Shown here piece after piece: positions 31,006 to 40,217 of a stretch of 64,000 bases of DNA (position 1 is the first letter of the stretch; every line of letters begins with the position of its first letter). Where the stretch lies: positions 62,001-126,000 of the forward strand of contig NZ_JAHKQF010000013.1 of assembly GCF_018860965.1 (NCBI RefSeq), read 5' to 3'. Below the pieces are notes generated by a model, which saw only the letters and a list, made by a program, of their open reading frames with translations, was not told the origin of the DNA and made no database searches. The stretch is from Alteromonas sp. C1M14 (GTDB taxonomy: Bacteria; Pseudomonadota; Gammaproteobacteria; Enterobacterales; Alteromonadaceae). The translations under genes were made by a program, and so were the position numbers.

Positions 31006-32074
31006 TTTGTTGGCTTATTGCCGTCCGGGCTATGAAGGAGATGTGGCAGGAGAACTGACCCAATGCTGCGCCGATTTGCAGGTCTTTGGTTATCCACTGT
31101 TTGTTGCGGGACAAGGGTTTGTGGTTTTTCATTGCTATGAACCAGGCGATGCAGAGAAAATAGGTAAAAAACTGGCGGTGTCTGAAACCATATTTGCCCG
31201 CCAAATTATTGTGATCACCCATCACTTTGATGATTTAGAAAAAAAAGACCGATTAGGCCCTATTATGCGGGCCATAGAAGAGTCGGACACCGATGCACAT
31301 ACCAATACCTTATTGCAGGTTGAACATGCCGATACGGAAGCGGGTAAAGAATTGGCTAAATTTTGCCGTAAGTTTACTGTGCCGTTACGGCAAGGATTAC
31401 GCAAGTCGGGACGCCTTACTTATAAAGAAAAACCCCACGGTAGAGGGATCCACGTTTTCTTCACCGATTATGACAAATGCTACATCGGGCATTCTTATGG
31501 TAAACAAAGAAGTGCTTTTGCTAACGGTATTTGTCGCTTAAAGTTTCCCAGTGGCGCGCCTAGTCGCTCTACATTAAAGCTGGAAGAAGCCATTCTTACC
31601 ATGCTAACTGAAACTCAGCGGCAATGTATTTTTAGGGAAGGGGGCACCGCTGTGGATTTAGGCGCGTGTCCTGGCGGCTGGACTTATCAGTTAGTAAAAA
31701 GAGAACTGTCCGTAGAGGCCATCGATAACGGCTTAATTGATGAGCATTTAATGGCTACAGGACTGGTAAATCACTATGCTGAAGACGGATTTACCTATAG
31801 ACCAAAATTTGGCCGTGTAGATTTGCTAGTCTGTGATATGATAGAGCGCCCCGACAGGGTGGCGGCACTGATGAGCGACTGGTTATATAAAGGCTGGGCT
31901 GATCACGCCATATTTAACCTGAAACTGCCAATGAAAAAACGCTATGAAACAGTGGTGGCTGCTCTGGGTGAAATAAAAACGCGGTTGGGAAAGGCGCAGC
32001 ATGGTTACACAATCAATGTGAAGCACCTTTATCACGATCGCGACGAAGTTACGGTTACTGTCATAAAAGCTTAA
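30998..32074 (+). CDS. rlmM: 23S rRNA 2'-O-ribose C2498 methyltransferase
   Basis: SAM-dependent methyltransferase for 23S rRNA C2498. 358 residues. An N-terminal THUMP-type domain is followed by a Rossmann domain with motif I DLGACPGGWTYQL near 222-234, VDLLVCDMIERP, and a K-D-K-E set consistent with 2'-O methylation. Overlaps the DUF423 gene. Confidence 0.96.
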   Translation: MNSLLAYCRPGYEGDVAGELTQCCADLQVFGYPLFVAGQGFVVFHCYEPGDAEKIGKKLAVSETIFARQIIVITHHFDDLEKKDRLGPIMRAIEESDTDAHTNTLLQVEHADTEAGKELAKFCRKFTVPLRQGLRKSGRLTYKEKPHGRGIHVFFTDYDKCYIGHSYGKQRSAFANGICRLKFPSGAPSRSTLKLEEAILTMLTETQRQCIFREGGTAVDLGACPGGWTYQLVKRELSVEAIDNGLIDEHLMATGLVNHYAEDGFTYRPKFGRVDLLVCDMIERPDRVAALMSDWLYKGWADHAIFNLKLPMKKRYETVVAALGEIKTRLGKAQHGYTINVKHLYHDRDEVTVTVIKA

Positions 32075-32195
32075 TCGGCTGATGGTTTTTGTAACTTTAT
32101 GATTTTATAGAAAAAATAGAAGGCTTGGCGCGGAACAGCTGAATAAGTTTTAGACTTTTTTCACAAAGGGCTGTAAATCTGGTATTAAAATCCTT

Positions 32196-32201
32196 TATAA
32201 T
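32196..32201 (+). promoter_or_regulatory. Probable -10 element of the EF-G gene
   Basis: A consensus TATAAT lies 40 bases before the start codon, followed by a GC-rich CCCGCCG discriminator. The -35 is weak (CTGTAA, 19 bases away). Confidence 0.5.
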
Positions 32202-32240
32202 CCCGCCGTTTTTTTACTCTGAACCAACGAAAGTGAACTA

Positions 32241-34328
32241 ATGTCAGACTTATCTCATTACAGAAACATTGGTATTTTTGCTCACGTAGACGCGGGCAAA
32301 ACCACCACTACAGAACGTATTTTGAAACTCACCGGTAAGATCCACAAAACAGGTGAAGTACACGACGGTGAGTCAACGACTGACTTCATGGAACAGGAAG
32401 CTGAGCGTGGTATTACCATTCAGTCAGCTGCAACAACCTGTTTCTGGAAAGATCATCGTATGAATATCATCGATACCCCAGGACACGTTGACTTCACAGT
32501 TGAAGTATATCGTTCACTGAAAGTACTTGACGGTGGTATTGGTGTATTTTGTGGTTCTGGCGGTGTTGAACCTCAGTCAGAAACTAACTGGCGCTATGCT
32601 AACGAATCAGAAGTTGCCCGTTTGATCTTCGTGAACAAACTAGACCGTATGGGTGCTGATTTCTATCGTGTTGTCGGCCAAGTGAAAAAAGTACTTGGTG
32701 CAAACCCACTGGTTATGACTCTGCCAATTGGTATCGAAGATGACTTCGTCGGTGTAGTAGACGTACTTGAGCAAAAAGCTTTTGTATGGGATGACACCGG
32801 TTTACCAGAAAACTATGAAATTCAGGACGTGCCTGCCGATATGGTAGACAAGGTTGCTGAGTACCGTGAACAGTTGATCGAATCTGCTGTTGAAATGGAT
32901 GACGACCTGATGATGTCTTACATGGATGGCGAAGAGCCTTCTATTGAAGACATCAAGCGTTGTATCCGTAAAGGTACTAAAGACATGACCTTCTTCCCCA
33001 CGTTCTGTGGTTCGGCATTTAAAAACAAAGGTATGCAGTTAGTTCTGGATGCAGTTGTTGATTACCTGCCAAGCCCAACAGAAGTTGATCCTCAGCCGTT
33101 AACTGATCCAGATACGGGTGAAGCGACAGGTGAAGTTGCTGTAGTTTCTACCGACGAACCTTTCCGCGCACTGGCATTCAAAATCATGGATGACCGCTTT
33201 GGTGCCTTGACCTTTATTCGTATTTACTCTGGTAAGTTGAACAAAGGTGACACCATTCTTAACAGTGCCACAGGCAAAACTGAGCGTATCGGCCGTATGG
33301 TTGAAATGCACGCCGATGAACGTACAGAACTGACTAGCGCACAAGCCGGTGATATTCTTGCGGTTGTAGGTATGAAAAACGTACAAACTGGTCACACATT
33401 GTGTGATCCTAAGCACGAATGTACTCTTGAACCTATGATTTTCCCTGAGCCGGTAATCTCTATCGCTGTTAAGCCTAAAGATAAAGGCGCTAACGAGAAG
33501 ATGGGTATCGCGATTGGTAAATTGGTTGCAGAAGATCCGTCTTTCCAAGTTGAAACTGATGAAGATTCTGGTGAAACCATCCTTAAAGGTATGGGTGAAC
33601 TTCACTTGGATATCAAAGTTGATATCTTGAAGCGTACTTATGGCGTTGAGCTTGAAGTAGGTCAACCTCAGGTTGCTTACCGTGAAACTATCACTCAAGC
33701 CGTTGAAGACAGCTATACCCATAAGAAGCAGTCTGGTGGTTCTGGTCAGTTCGGTAAAATCGATTACCGTATCAAGCCAGGTGAAGTTAACACCGGCTAT
33801 ACGTTCACCTCTTCTGTTGTTGGTGGTAATGTTCCTAAGGAATTCTTCCCAGCTATCGAAAAAGGTTTCCGTAGCATGATGGAACAGGGTCCGCTTGCGG
33901 GTTACCCCGTGCTTGATGTTGAAGTTGAGTTATACGATGGTGGTTTCCACGCCGTTGACTCCTCAGCCGTAGCCTTCGAAATTGCAGCGAAAGGTGCATA
34001 TCGTCAGTCTATGCCTAAAGCCGGTCCTCAGATCCTTGAGCCAGTGATGAAGGTTGATGTATTCACGCCAGAAGATCACGTAGGTGATGTTATCGGTGAC
34101 CTTAACCGTCGTCGTGGTATGATCAAAGACCAAGAAGCAGGCACTACCGGTGTACGTATTAAAGCAGATGTACCACTTTCCGAAATGTTCGGTTACATCG
34201 GTCAGCTTCGTACAATGACCTCTGGTCGTGGTCAGTTCTCTATGGAGTTCAGCCACTACTCAGCATGTCCTCAAAACGTTGCTGAAAAAGTTATTGAAGA
34301 AGCGAAGGCCCGTAAAGCCGCTAAATAA
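32241..34328 (+). CDS. Elongation factor G, second (non-str-operon) paralogue
   Basis: Translocation GTPase of 695 residues with the full five-domain EF-G layout. G1 [16 protein letters not shown]2 region [13 protein letters not shown]3 DTPGHVDF, G4 NKLDRMGAD. The C-terminal [16 protein letters not shown] is domain IV/V. It is not flanked by rpsL, rpsG or tufA, and its sequence is of the fusB/EF-G2 branch found alongside canonical FusA in many marine gammaproteobacteria. It has its own promoter and terminator. A main fusA elsewhere is expected but not visible. Confidence 0.92.
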   Translation: MSDLSHYRNIGIFAHVDAGKTTTTERILKLTGKIHKTGEVHDGESTTDFMEQEAERGITIQSAATTCFWKDHRMNIIDTPGHVDFTVEVYRSLKVLDGGIGVFCGSGGVEPQSETNWRYANESEVARLIFVNKLDRMGADFYRVVGQVKKVLGANPLVMTLPIGIEDDFVGVVDVLEQKAFVWDDTGLPENYEIQDVPADMVDKVAEYREQLIESAVEMDDDLMMSYMDGEEPSIEDIKRCIRKGTKDMTFFPTFCGSAFKNKGMQLVLDAVVDYLPSPTEVDPQPLTDPDTGEATGEVAVVSTDEPFRALAFKIMDDRFGALTFIRIYSGKLNKGDTILNSATGKTERIGRMVEMHADERTELTSAQAGDILAVVGMKNVQTGHTLCDPKHECTLEPMIFPEPVISIAVKPKDKGANEKMGIAIGKLVAEDPSFQVETDEDSGETILKGMGELHLDIKVDILKRTYGVELEVGQPQVAYRETITQAVEDSYTHKKQSGGSGQFGKIDYRIKPGEVNTGYTFTSSVVGGNVPKEFFPAIEKGFRSMMEQGPLAGYPVLDVEVELYDGGFHAVDSSAVAFEIAAKGAYRQSMPKAGPQILEPVMKVDVFTPEDHVGDVIGDLNRRRGMIKDQEAGTTGVRIKADVPLSEMFGYIGQLRTMTSGRGQFSMEFSHYSACPQNVAEKVIEEAKARKAAK

Positions 34329-34344
34329 TTCGTCTTTTTCTACT

Positions 34345-34372
34345 AAAAACCCGCCTATTGGCGGGTTTTTTT
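34345..34372 (+). terminator. Terminator after the EF-G gene
   Basis: AAAAACCCGCC, TATT loop, GGCGGGTTTTTTT. Confidence 0.92.
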
Positions 34373-34419
34373 ATACGCAAAAAATAGCTAGGTTTTGCGT
34401 TTTTTTAACTACAACGACT

Positions 34420-35295
34420 TCAGTTTGGCCTGTCTGGCTGAGCGATAAAATGGTTAGGCTGCCTTCTACGAACTGCTAACCCAGTTAGCACCAGACTAAG
34501 TATGATAATACTGGCAGGCTCATTGACTTCAACGGGACCATTTTGCGGCTGTAATGCCGATGCCAGCACCGTATCATCTAAGGTGGCCCCGCTTAAATCG
34601 TAGCCGTTGATTTGTGACGTTAAGGTATGGGTCGAATCGACGAAGCCACCGTTAATGGCGAAAGACTGGACTTGGGTATAGAGATAAAAAGATTGGTTAG
34701 TGGTCACGTTTTGAGAAATACTCATGCTGCCAAAAAATGCACCAGTTGGAAGCATTGTTTCGGATTTAGACTGAAAGGTTGCGGAGTCAAGCACACCGTC
34801 CATTGTGGGGAAAAAGCCACCACTAGCATAAATGTCATCGGCGAATAGTACCGTCACGTTATAATGACTGTCTAGATCACTTCCCCAGACATCATTGGAC
34901 ATAAGGAAATTGAAATCTACCGTAAACTCGATAACCGCATCTTCTCCTGTCCAGAGGTATTGCTGATAAGCGAACAAATTTACGCCATTTCGCTGTTGAG
35001 TATCGGACGTAATTTCAAACTTAAATTCCGGCACTGAAAATTTCGACGGATCTAGAAGCAGTGTGCCGCTGCTGTATTCATTCCCATAGGAAAGCACATT
35101 CGTCGTGTCAATTATTTGCTCTTCGATGGTAACGTTACCACTCGCTGATAACGATTCACTGATACATTGGCTTTCATTACCTGCGGTTGGACAATCACGT
35201 ATGGTAAGAAGTGATCCTAGACTCTGTGAAACCAACCCTGCACTTACGTTACACGCAATAAGTGCTAATCCTAAAACGCTCATTATTTTCATCAT
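34420..35295 (-). CDS. PEP-CTERM-like secreted protein
   Basis: 291 residues from an ATG preceded by AGGAAG. An N-terminal signal peptide (MMKIMSVLGLALIACNVSA) and beta-rich body with two cysteines (RDCPTAGNESQCIS) are followed by the C-terminal sorting signal VNEPASIIILSLVLTGLAVRRRQ: Pro-Ala-Ser, one membrane helix, and an arginine cluster. That is the PEP-CTERM pattern (usually VPEP, here VNEP) recognised by exosortase/archaeosortase-type enzymes. A 12-residue tail after the arginines is unusual. No exosortase is in the window. Probably an exported surface or exopolysaccharide-associated protein. Confidence 0.75.
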   Translation of the reverse strand: MMKIMSVLGLALIACNVSAGLVSQSLGSLLTIRDCPTAGNESQCISESLSASGNVTIEEQIIDTTNVLSYGNEYSSGTLLLDPSKFSVPEFKFEITSDTQQRNGVNLFAYQQYLWTGEDAVIEFTVDFNFLMSNDVWGSDLDSHYNVTVLFADDIYASGGFFPTMDGVLDSATFQSKSETMLPTGAFFGSMSISQNVTTNQSFYLYTQVQSFAINGGFVDSTHTLTSQINGYDLSGATLDDTVLASALQPQNGPVEVNEPASIIILSLVLTGLAVRRRQPNHFIAQPDRPN

Positions 35296-35446
35296 TAGGT
35301 GTTCTTCCTGTGTGTTTTTTGAACACAAGCAAGTCTTGAACCACCAAATATAAATAACTTAAGAACAATAACTTAAAAATAAAATTATGAAATAAAACAA
35401 TGGTGTGTAAAAAAAGTAGACACTCAAAAGTGTGCAAAATAGCCAT

Positions 35447-37483
35447 CTAAGGGGAAGGGGGATCGCCTAAGATTGGCTTGGTGTTTTTTAGTGCCGTTTT
35501 TAATTGGGCTAGGGTAGTTTTGATGACCACTTTGGGATCCGGTGCATCATACTCTTGGTGTTCAAAATATTCGGTAATGGTTAAAAAGCGACGTCTAACC
35601 GGGTCAGGGAGAGTGCCTTTTACGGTGGCAAAATAGCGCCTTGCACTTTTATCCTCACGGCGGATGCCGGTAAATTTTTCGATTAGCTGAACGGCAGTTA
35701 AGTAATTTCTTTGATGTTCGGCTAAAGGTGCGCGCTGCCGTCTCGGCATAAAGTACAGCGTTAACAAGCCTATAATCAGCAGAATGATGCTGCTGCCAAG
35801 CAAGGCGATGCGAAGGGGCGATAGCTTGCCGAGTATATGTTTGAAAATATCTGTCTGACGTTCTTCGTTAAACCCAAGAAACCAGCGACTCCACATGTAA
35901 TCCATTTTTGCCCCTAGGGCGCTAAAATAGGCAAATATACCTTGATGAGACAGGCCGTTAAATGGATGTTCGCCTATTAATTCACCGGAGTAGCGAGCAG
36001 CATGTTCAAAGCCCCCGTTTACTCGAGAAGGGGCAACCATGGTGGTGGGATCAAATTGCTGCCAGCCATTTTCGTCGATCCAAGCTTCAACCCATGCATG
36101 GGCATCGTATTGGTAGATAGACAAGGTATTGTCATTCAGTGCAGTGCCACCTTGGTAGCCGCTGACAATTCGGGCGGGAATACCCGCTAATCTAAATGCA
36201 TAGGCCATGGCACTGGCATAGTGGGCGCAAAATCCGGCCTTGTAGGTAAATAAAAAGCTATCGACAGGGTCTGTGGTCATTGGCGGCGGCGTTAAGGTAT
36301 ATTCGAAGTCATTGTGTTTAAAATACGCCATCAGTGCTTTCGCAAAGCCTTGGTTGTTAGGGTGTTGCTGGCGCAGGGCTGCAACCCAGTCTACGGTTTC
36401 TTCGTTGCCTTGTTCAGGTACCTGCAGGTTAACCTGTGAATCTAGCGAGCCAATTCCTTGATTGCGAATGGTGTTGGGGTAAGAGGTGAGTGCATAGGCA
36501 TAGCGACTAAAAACCGGTTTACGGGTGCTAAGCTGGTAATCCCAGCCTTGCCATAAATTTTGCGAATAAGAACTGTCAGATGGTGTGGCGGTATCTAATC
36601 CAACTAACCATTGCTTTTGCGTTGGCTCTAAAATAATTTCATAGTCTATTGCTACGCCTTGGGTACGAGGCGTAAACACTCGGTTTATCTGTTGAAGTTG
36701 GCGTCGAGCAAAATGTCTTGTGTCACTGACTGTCCAGGTTTTTCCATCAAAGCTTTCAAGGGAAAAGGCACGCCAATATCGGTTTTGAGGTGCGGGAGGG
36801 CGTTGATCAAAGGTGGCGGTAAAAGCGAGTTTGTCCGATTTAGTGAGTTTTGCAATATCACCTGGCGTCATGGTTTCTGACAACCCCGTTTCTGTTTGTT
36901 TACCTTCTGGCATTTTCCATAAAGGAGGTAGACGGGGTAGAAAAACAAACAGAAGTACGGCGACGGGTAATGCCTGTATTAGCAGTATGGCTAAGCGTTT
37001 TTGTCTTATTTTTGCGCGAGCATAAGGGGCGTGAGCCGACAATAAGATGTAAAAAAGAAAGATTAGCGCCAGTGCATAAAAAACAGAGCGAAATAAAGAC
37101 TGATATAAGATAAAGCCACAAGCCACTAAAAAAGTAGCGCAAATAATTAGCTGATAAAAATCTCTGCGATAAGCAATGAGCATTAGCTTTAAAGAACAAG
37201 CAAGAATAAGCAAATTGATCATAATGGGAAGCAGGCCCAAATCACCACTGGTTGTTAGTAGTGCAATGGCAGATAACACAGCGAGAAGATTCACCGTGCG
37301 TTTTTTGGGCGTATGTTTATTGTGTCCAAAATACAAAGATAGGCGAACAAACAACACGCAACCGCATAACAGTAATACCCAAAAGTGCACGTTTGAACCC
37401 ATGGACAGGGCGATTACCCCATAAAAGAGTGCGATGAGAATAGTAGGTAGGTAACCTTTTACCGGAATATTCTCCATCATCAT
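35447..37483 (-). CDS. Transglutaminase-like membrane protein, TgpA/DUF3488
   Basis: 678 residues. The N-terminal block has about six membrane helices (DUF3488). A periplasmic transglutaminase-core domain, at about 370-480, has Cys in GFCAHYASAMAYAFRLAGIP, His in YDAHAWVEAW and Asp in WQQFDPT. A further helix (about 560) and a DUF4129-like C-terminus follow. The start at 37483 overlaps the DUF58 stop as ATGA. A longer frame to 37624 has no support. Third gene of the moxR-DUF58-tgpA operon. Confidence 0.9.
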   Translation of the reverse strand: MMMENIPVKGYLPTILIALFYGVIALSMGSNVHFWVLLLCGCVLFVRLSLYFGHNKHTPKKRTVNLLAVLSAIALLTTSGDLGLLPIMINLLILACSLKLMLIAYRRDFYQLIICATFLVACGFILYQSLFRSVFYALALIFLFYILLSAHAPYARAKIRQKRLAILLIQALPVAVLLFVFLPRLPPLWKMPEGKQTETGLSETMTPGDIAKLTKSDKLAFTATFDQRPPAPQNRYWRAFSLESFDGKTWTVSDTRHFARRQLQQINRVFTPRTQGVAIDYEIILEPTQKQWLVGLDTATPSDSSYSQNLWQGWDYQLSTRKPVFSRYAYALTSYPNTIRNQGIGSLDSQVNLQVPEQGNEETVDWVAALRQQHPNNQGFAKALMAYFKHNDFEYTLTPPPMTTDPVDSFLFTYKAGFCAHYASAMAYAFRLAGIPARIVSGYQGGTALNDNTLSIYQYDAHAWVEAWIDENGWQQFDPTTMVAPSRVNGGFEHAARYSGELIGEHPFNGLSHQGIFAYFSALGAKMDYMWSRWFLGFNEERQTDIFKHILGKLSPLRIALLGSSIILLIIGLLTLYFMPRRQRAPLAEHQRNYLTAVQLIEKFTGIRREDKSARRYFATVKGTLPDPVRRRFLTITEYFEHQEYDAPDPKVVIKTTLAQLKTALKNTKPILGDPPSP

Positions 37484-38439
37484 AACGTTGTACTCTTTGC
37501 AAAAACCGCCAAGGCACGTAAACATGCTTTGCGATGGGCATCTGTATTGGCTGGGGCAATGGTCAACTGATGTAACCTTAGTCCATAGGTTGCCCCCTGA
37601 CGGGCTAAAGTATCTACCTGCCAACTTAGCCGTTTAAGTGCTAATTCTACGTCTGCGCCATGCTCGGCAATATCAAGGTAGCCGGTTTGCGCCTGAGGCG
37701 TACTAAATACCTTGGTGGTCCAGTCGCCTCCTTTAGCAACACGTTTCCAGGCAACACGATGTAATGGGTCGGTTTTCTGCCAAGGCTGTATGGCGTAAAA
37801 ATCATCGTTTCCCGACGCGATGGTTTGTTGCTCGCCTTCTTCAACCGGGGCGCTAGAAAGAAGTAGAGCGCAGGGTTGCTTTTGTGGGTACACCAAATAG
37901 TTTTGGTCAAAATCGATGTGTGTCCAGCAACGGATAAGCCCTAGCGGATAGGCAAGGCTAAAGGTTACTCGGGGCAAGGTAAACTCGCCCCGTTGCGTAG
38001 TGCTAACGGGTAAACGAATGGTGGTATCGTCGGACTCTAAATCAATAAGGTGTTTTTGACGTTGGTGTCGCCAGCGTGCTTCTAAATGACCACAGTGTTG
38101 TTTCTGCGTGGCAATTTTAATTTGCAGTACTACATCTTCCCCCATAAATACCGGTTTTACTGCTTTGGCATGAAAGTGCAAACCCGAAAAATTTTTATAG
38201 GTAGTAAAAAGGGTGATCAACAATAAACTGGCTAAAAATTGACTCATAAACAAGAGCAGATTGTTTTGATAATTAATAGCAAGAATAAAAAGGCACATGG
38301 TCATGGCAATGTAGAACAAGCCAAAAAGGCCGGGAAATATAAAAATGTTTTTACGGTTTAACGTGAGCGTTTGCTGAGGCGAAATTCGCTTTTTTAACCA
38401 ACGTTCGGCGAGTGCCCGTATTGCAACATTTTTTACCAT
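37480..38439 (-). CDS. DUF58 (VWA-like) membrane-anchored protein
   Basis: 319 residues. Two N-terminal helices (about 30-75) are followed by a soluble region with the DUF58 signature FYAIQPWQKTDPLHRVAWKRVAKGGDW near residue 205. It lies two bases after moxR and overlaps tgpA. In related systems this protein works with a MoxR AAA ATPase. The exact client is not known. Confidence 0.88.
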   Translation of the reverse strand: MVKNVAIRALAERWLKKRISPQQTLTLNRKNIFIFPGLFGLFYIAMTMCLFILAINYQNNLLLFMSQFLASLLLITLFTTYKNFSGLHFHAKAVKPVFMGEDVVLQIKIATQKQHCGHLEARWRHQRQKHLIDLESDDTTIRLPVSTTQRGEFTLPRVTFSLAYPLGLIRCWTHIDFDQNYLVYPQKQPCALLLSSAPVEEGEQQTIASGNDDFYAIQPWQKTDPLHRVAWKRVAKGGDWTTKVFSTPQAQTGYLDIAEHGADVELALKRLSWQVDTLARQGATYGLRLHQLTIAPANTDAHRKACLRALAVFAKSTTL

Positions 38440-38441
38440 TG

Positions 38442-39359
38442 TTAAGCAGCCAACGGATCGACACTGTCTAACAGTTGCTGGCTTAGTGCACTTTCTTCAC
38501 CCCATTCCAGTTGTACGCCTTTTAAGCGATGTTCAGCCACCGCAGCAAATACCGCTTGTACGTCCTCAGGAAGCACGTAATCTCTGTCATGTAAAAACGC
38601 CCACGCTTTAGAAGCTCTTAACAAGGCTTTACTGGCCCGTGGTGAAAGCGGTTGAGGGTAAGCCGATTGTTCTCGACTTTTATTTACCAACCTCAAAATA
38701 TAATGGATGATGCTATCGGCGCAGTTTACCGCTAATGCTTGGCGCTGATAGTCAATTAAATCGACCGGTGAAATGGTATCGGCAAGTTGAAGTTGTGGCT
38801 TCATACTAGATTGGGTCAGCATCTGTTTTTCTGCCTCGTAAGAGGGGTATCCTAATGAGATACGCATTAAAAACCGATCCAGTTGGGACTCAGGGAGAGG
38901 GTAGGTACCACTTTGATAGCTGGGGTTTTGAGTGGCAATAACAAAAAATGGCGAAGGTAATTGATGGGTTTCGCCGTCAAGACTAACCTGACTTTCTTCC
39001 ATGGCTTCTAGCAGCGCACTTTGGGTTTTAGGTGAAGCTCGGTTAATTTCGTCGGCTAGAATTAACTCGTTAAAGATAGGCCCTGAGTGAAAGCGAAAGT
39101 TATGTTTTTGTTGGTCGAAAACATTCACCCCTAAAATATCCGCGGGTAAGAGGTCTGAGGTAAATTGTATCCGCGAGTAGGATAAATTGAAAACACGGGC
39201 CAAGGCATGGGATAAGGTCGTTTTTCCCATTCCAGGTAAATCTTCAATTAATAGGTGGCCTTCGGCAAGCAAACAGGTCATTGCCAGTTTAAGTTGATGT
39301 GGTTTACCAATAATGTGCGCTAAAAGCGTGGCTAATATTTGCTGAAAATCTGTACGCAT
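38442..39359 (-). CDS. MoxR-family AAA ATPase
   Basis: 305 residues. Walker A GMGKTTLSHALA near 43, Walker B LILADEINRASPKTQSALLEAMEE near 105, sensor IATQNP and C-terminal lid domain with LSPRASKALLRASKAWA. Likely chaperone-type ATPase acting with the downstream DUF58 and TgpA proteins. First gene of the operon, divergent from seqA across 200 bp. Confidence 0.93.
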   Translation of the reverse strand: MRTDFQQILATLLAHIIGKPHQLKLAMTCLLAEGHLLIEDLPGMGKTTLSHALARVFNLSYSRIQFTSDLLPADILGVNVFDQQKHNFRFHSGPIFNELILADEINRASPKTQSALLEAMEESQVSLDGETHQLPSPFFVIATQNPSYQSGTYPLPESQLDRFLMRISLGYPSYEAEKQMLTQSSMKPQLQLADTISPVDLIDYQRQALAVNCADSIIHYILRLVNKSREQSAYPQPLSPRASKALLRASKAWAFLHDRDYVLPEDVQAVFAAVAEHRLKGVQLEWGEESALSQQLLDSVDPLAA

Positions 39360-39559
39360 TATCTTACCTTTAAGGACCCATATAGACCATCATGCTACCA
39401 AGTTTACATAAATTTTATGTCGTGGTGTCTATACCTAAGTATAGACGGAGCGTGCTGTAGATTGCTTTGATTTATGATGGGACGAATGCCAAGGTTATTT
39501 TGTGCTGTTATCGCTTGCCGTGTTGTCTATAATGATCCGGTTTATTAAGGAAGTACGCT

Positions 39560-40171
39560 ATGAAAATAATTGAAATTGACGACGAGCTTTATCATTTTAT
39601 CGCCGCGCAAACCAAGCATATTGGTGAAAGTGCATCGGATATTCTTCGCCGTTTGCTGTTACCTGCTGCAACTAATGATGACAGCAGCCATAATTCGCCA
39701 GTCGTAGAGCAAGCGGTGAACGCTGCTGATTCGGTTCAACCTAAGGCGACTGCGCCTAAACCTGCGGCCAAACGTAGTTCAACACCGCGGGCAAAACCGG
39801 CTACCCCTGCGCCACCCATTACTCACGGTACCGGCGATATTCTTGGTCGCTTAAGTGACAATGCGCTGTCCACCTACACAAAGCGGGTAGATCTGTTTTT
39901 GTTTATTCTTGCCGAGTTGTATAACATCCATGGCGAAGACTTTGCTAAAGTTGAACAGATTAAAGGAAAGAACCGTATCTACTTTGCAACCAGTAAGGAT
40001 GCCTTGTTAAATACTGGTAGCAGTACTAATCCAAAGGCCATACCCGATAGTCCCTATTGGGTGGTCACAAACAACAACACGGCGAAAAAAGTCGCCATGC
40101 TTGAGCAGGTGTTAACCCTGTTAGGCTATGGTGAACAAACTAGTGAGGCCGTGATTGCAAAATTTGCATAG
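39560..40171 (+). CDS. seqA: Replication-initiation negative regulator SeqA
   Basis: Binds hemimethylated GATC sites and sequesters the origin. 203 residues. The N-terminal oligomerisation domain MKIIEIDDELYHFIAAQTKHIGESASDILRRLL is near-identical to E. coli. A long Pro/Ala linker (about 45-95) makes it larger than the 181-residue E. coli protein. The C-terminal DNA-binding domain includes GRNRIYFA-like GKNRIYFATS. Followed by pgm, as in E. coli. It implies Dam methylation in this organism. Confidence 0.95.
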   Translation: MKIIEIDDELYHFIAAQTKHIGESASDILRRLLLPAATNDDSSHNSPVVEQAVNAADSVQPKATAPKPAAKRSSTPRAKPATPAPPITHGTGDILGRLSDNALSTYTKRVDLFLFILAELYNIHGEDFAKVEQIKGKNRIYFATSKDALLNTGSSTNPKAIPDSPYWVVTNNNTAKKVAMLEQVLTLLGYGEQTSEAVIAKFA

Positions 40172-40217
40172 CCAAATTCGATCTGCACGAGGCAGATTTA
40201 ATAAATAAGGACAAAAA

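Noticed and set aside
33099..33722. 207-codon minus-strand frame inside the EF-G gene
   Set aside because: Antisense shadow of a highly biased coding sequence; no ribosome site and no recognisable protein.
36900..37199. 99-codon minus-strand frame inside tgpA
   Set aside because: Out-of-frame shadow of the TgpA membrane segments; the real frame has the transglutaminase motifs.
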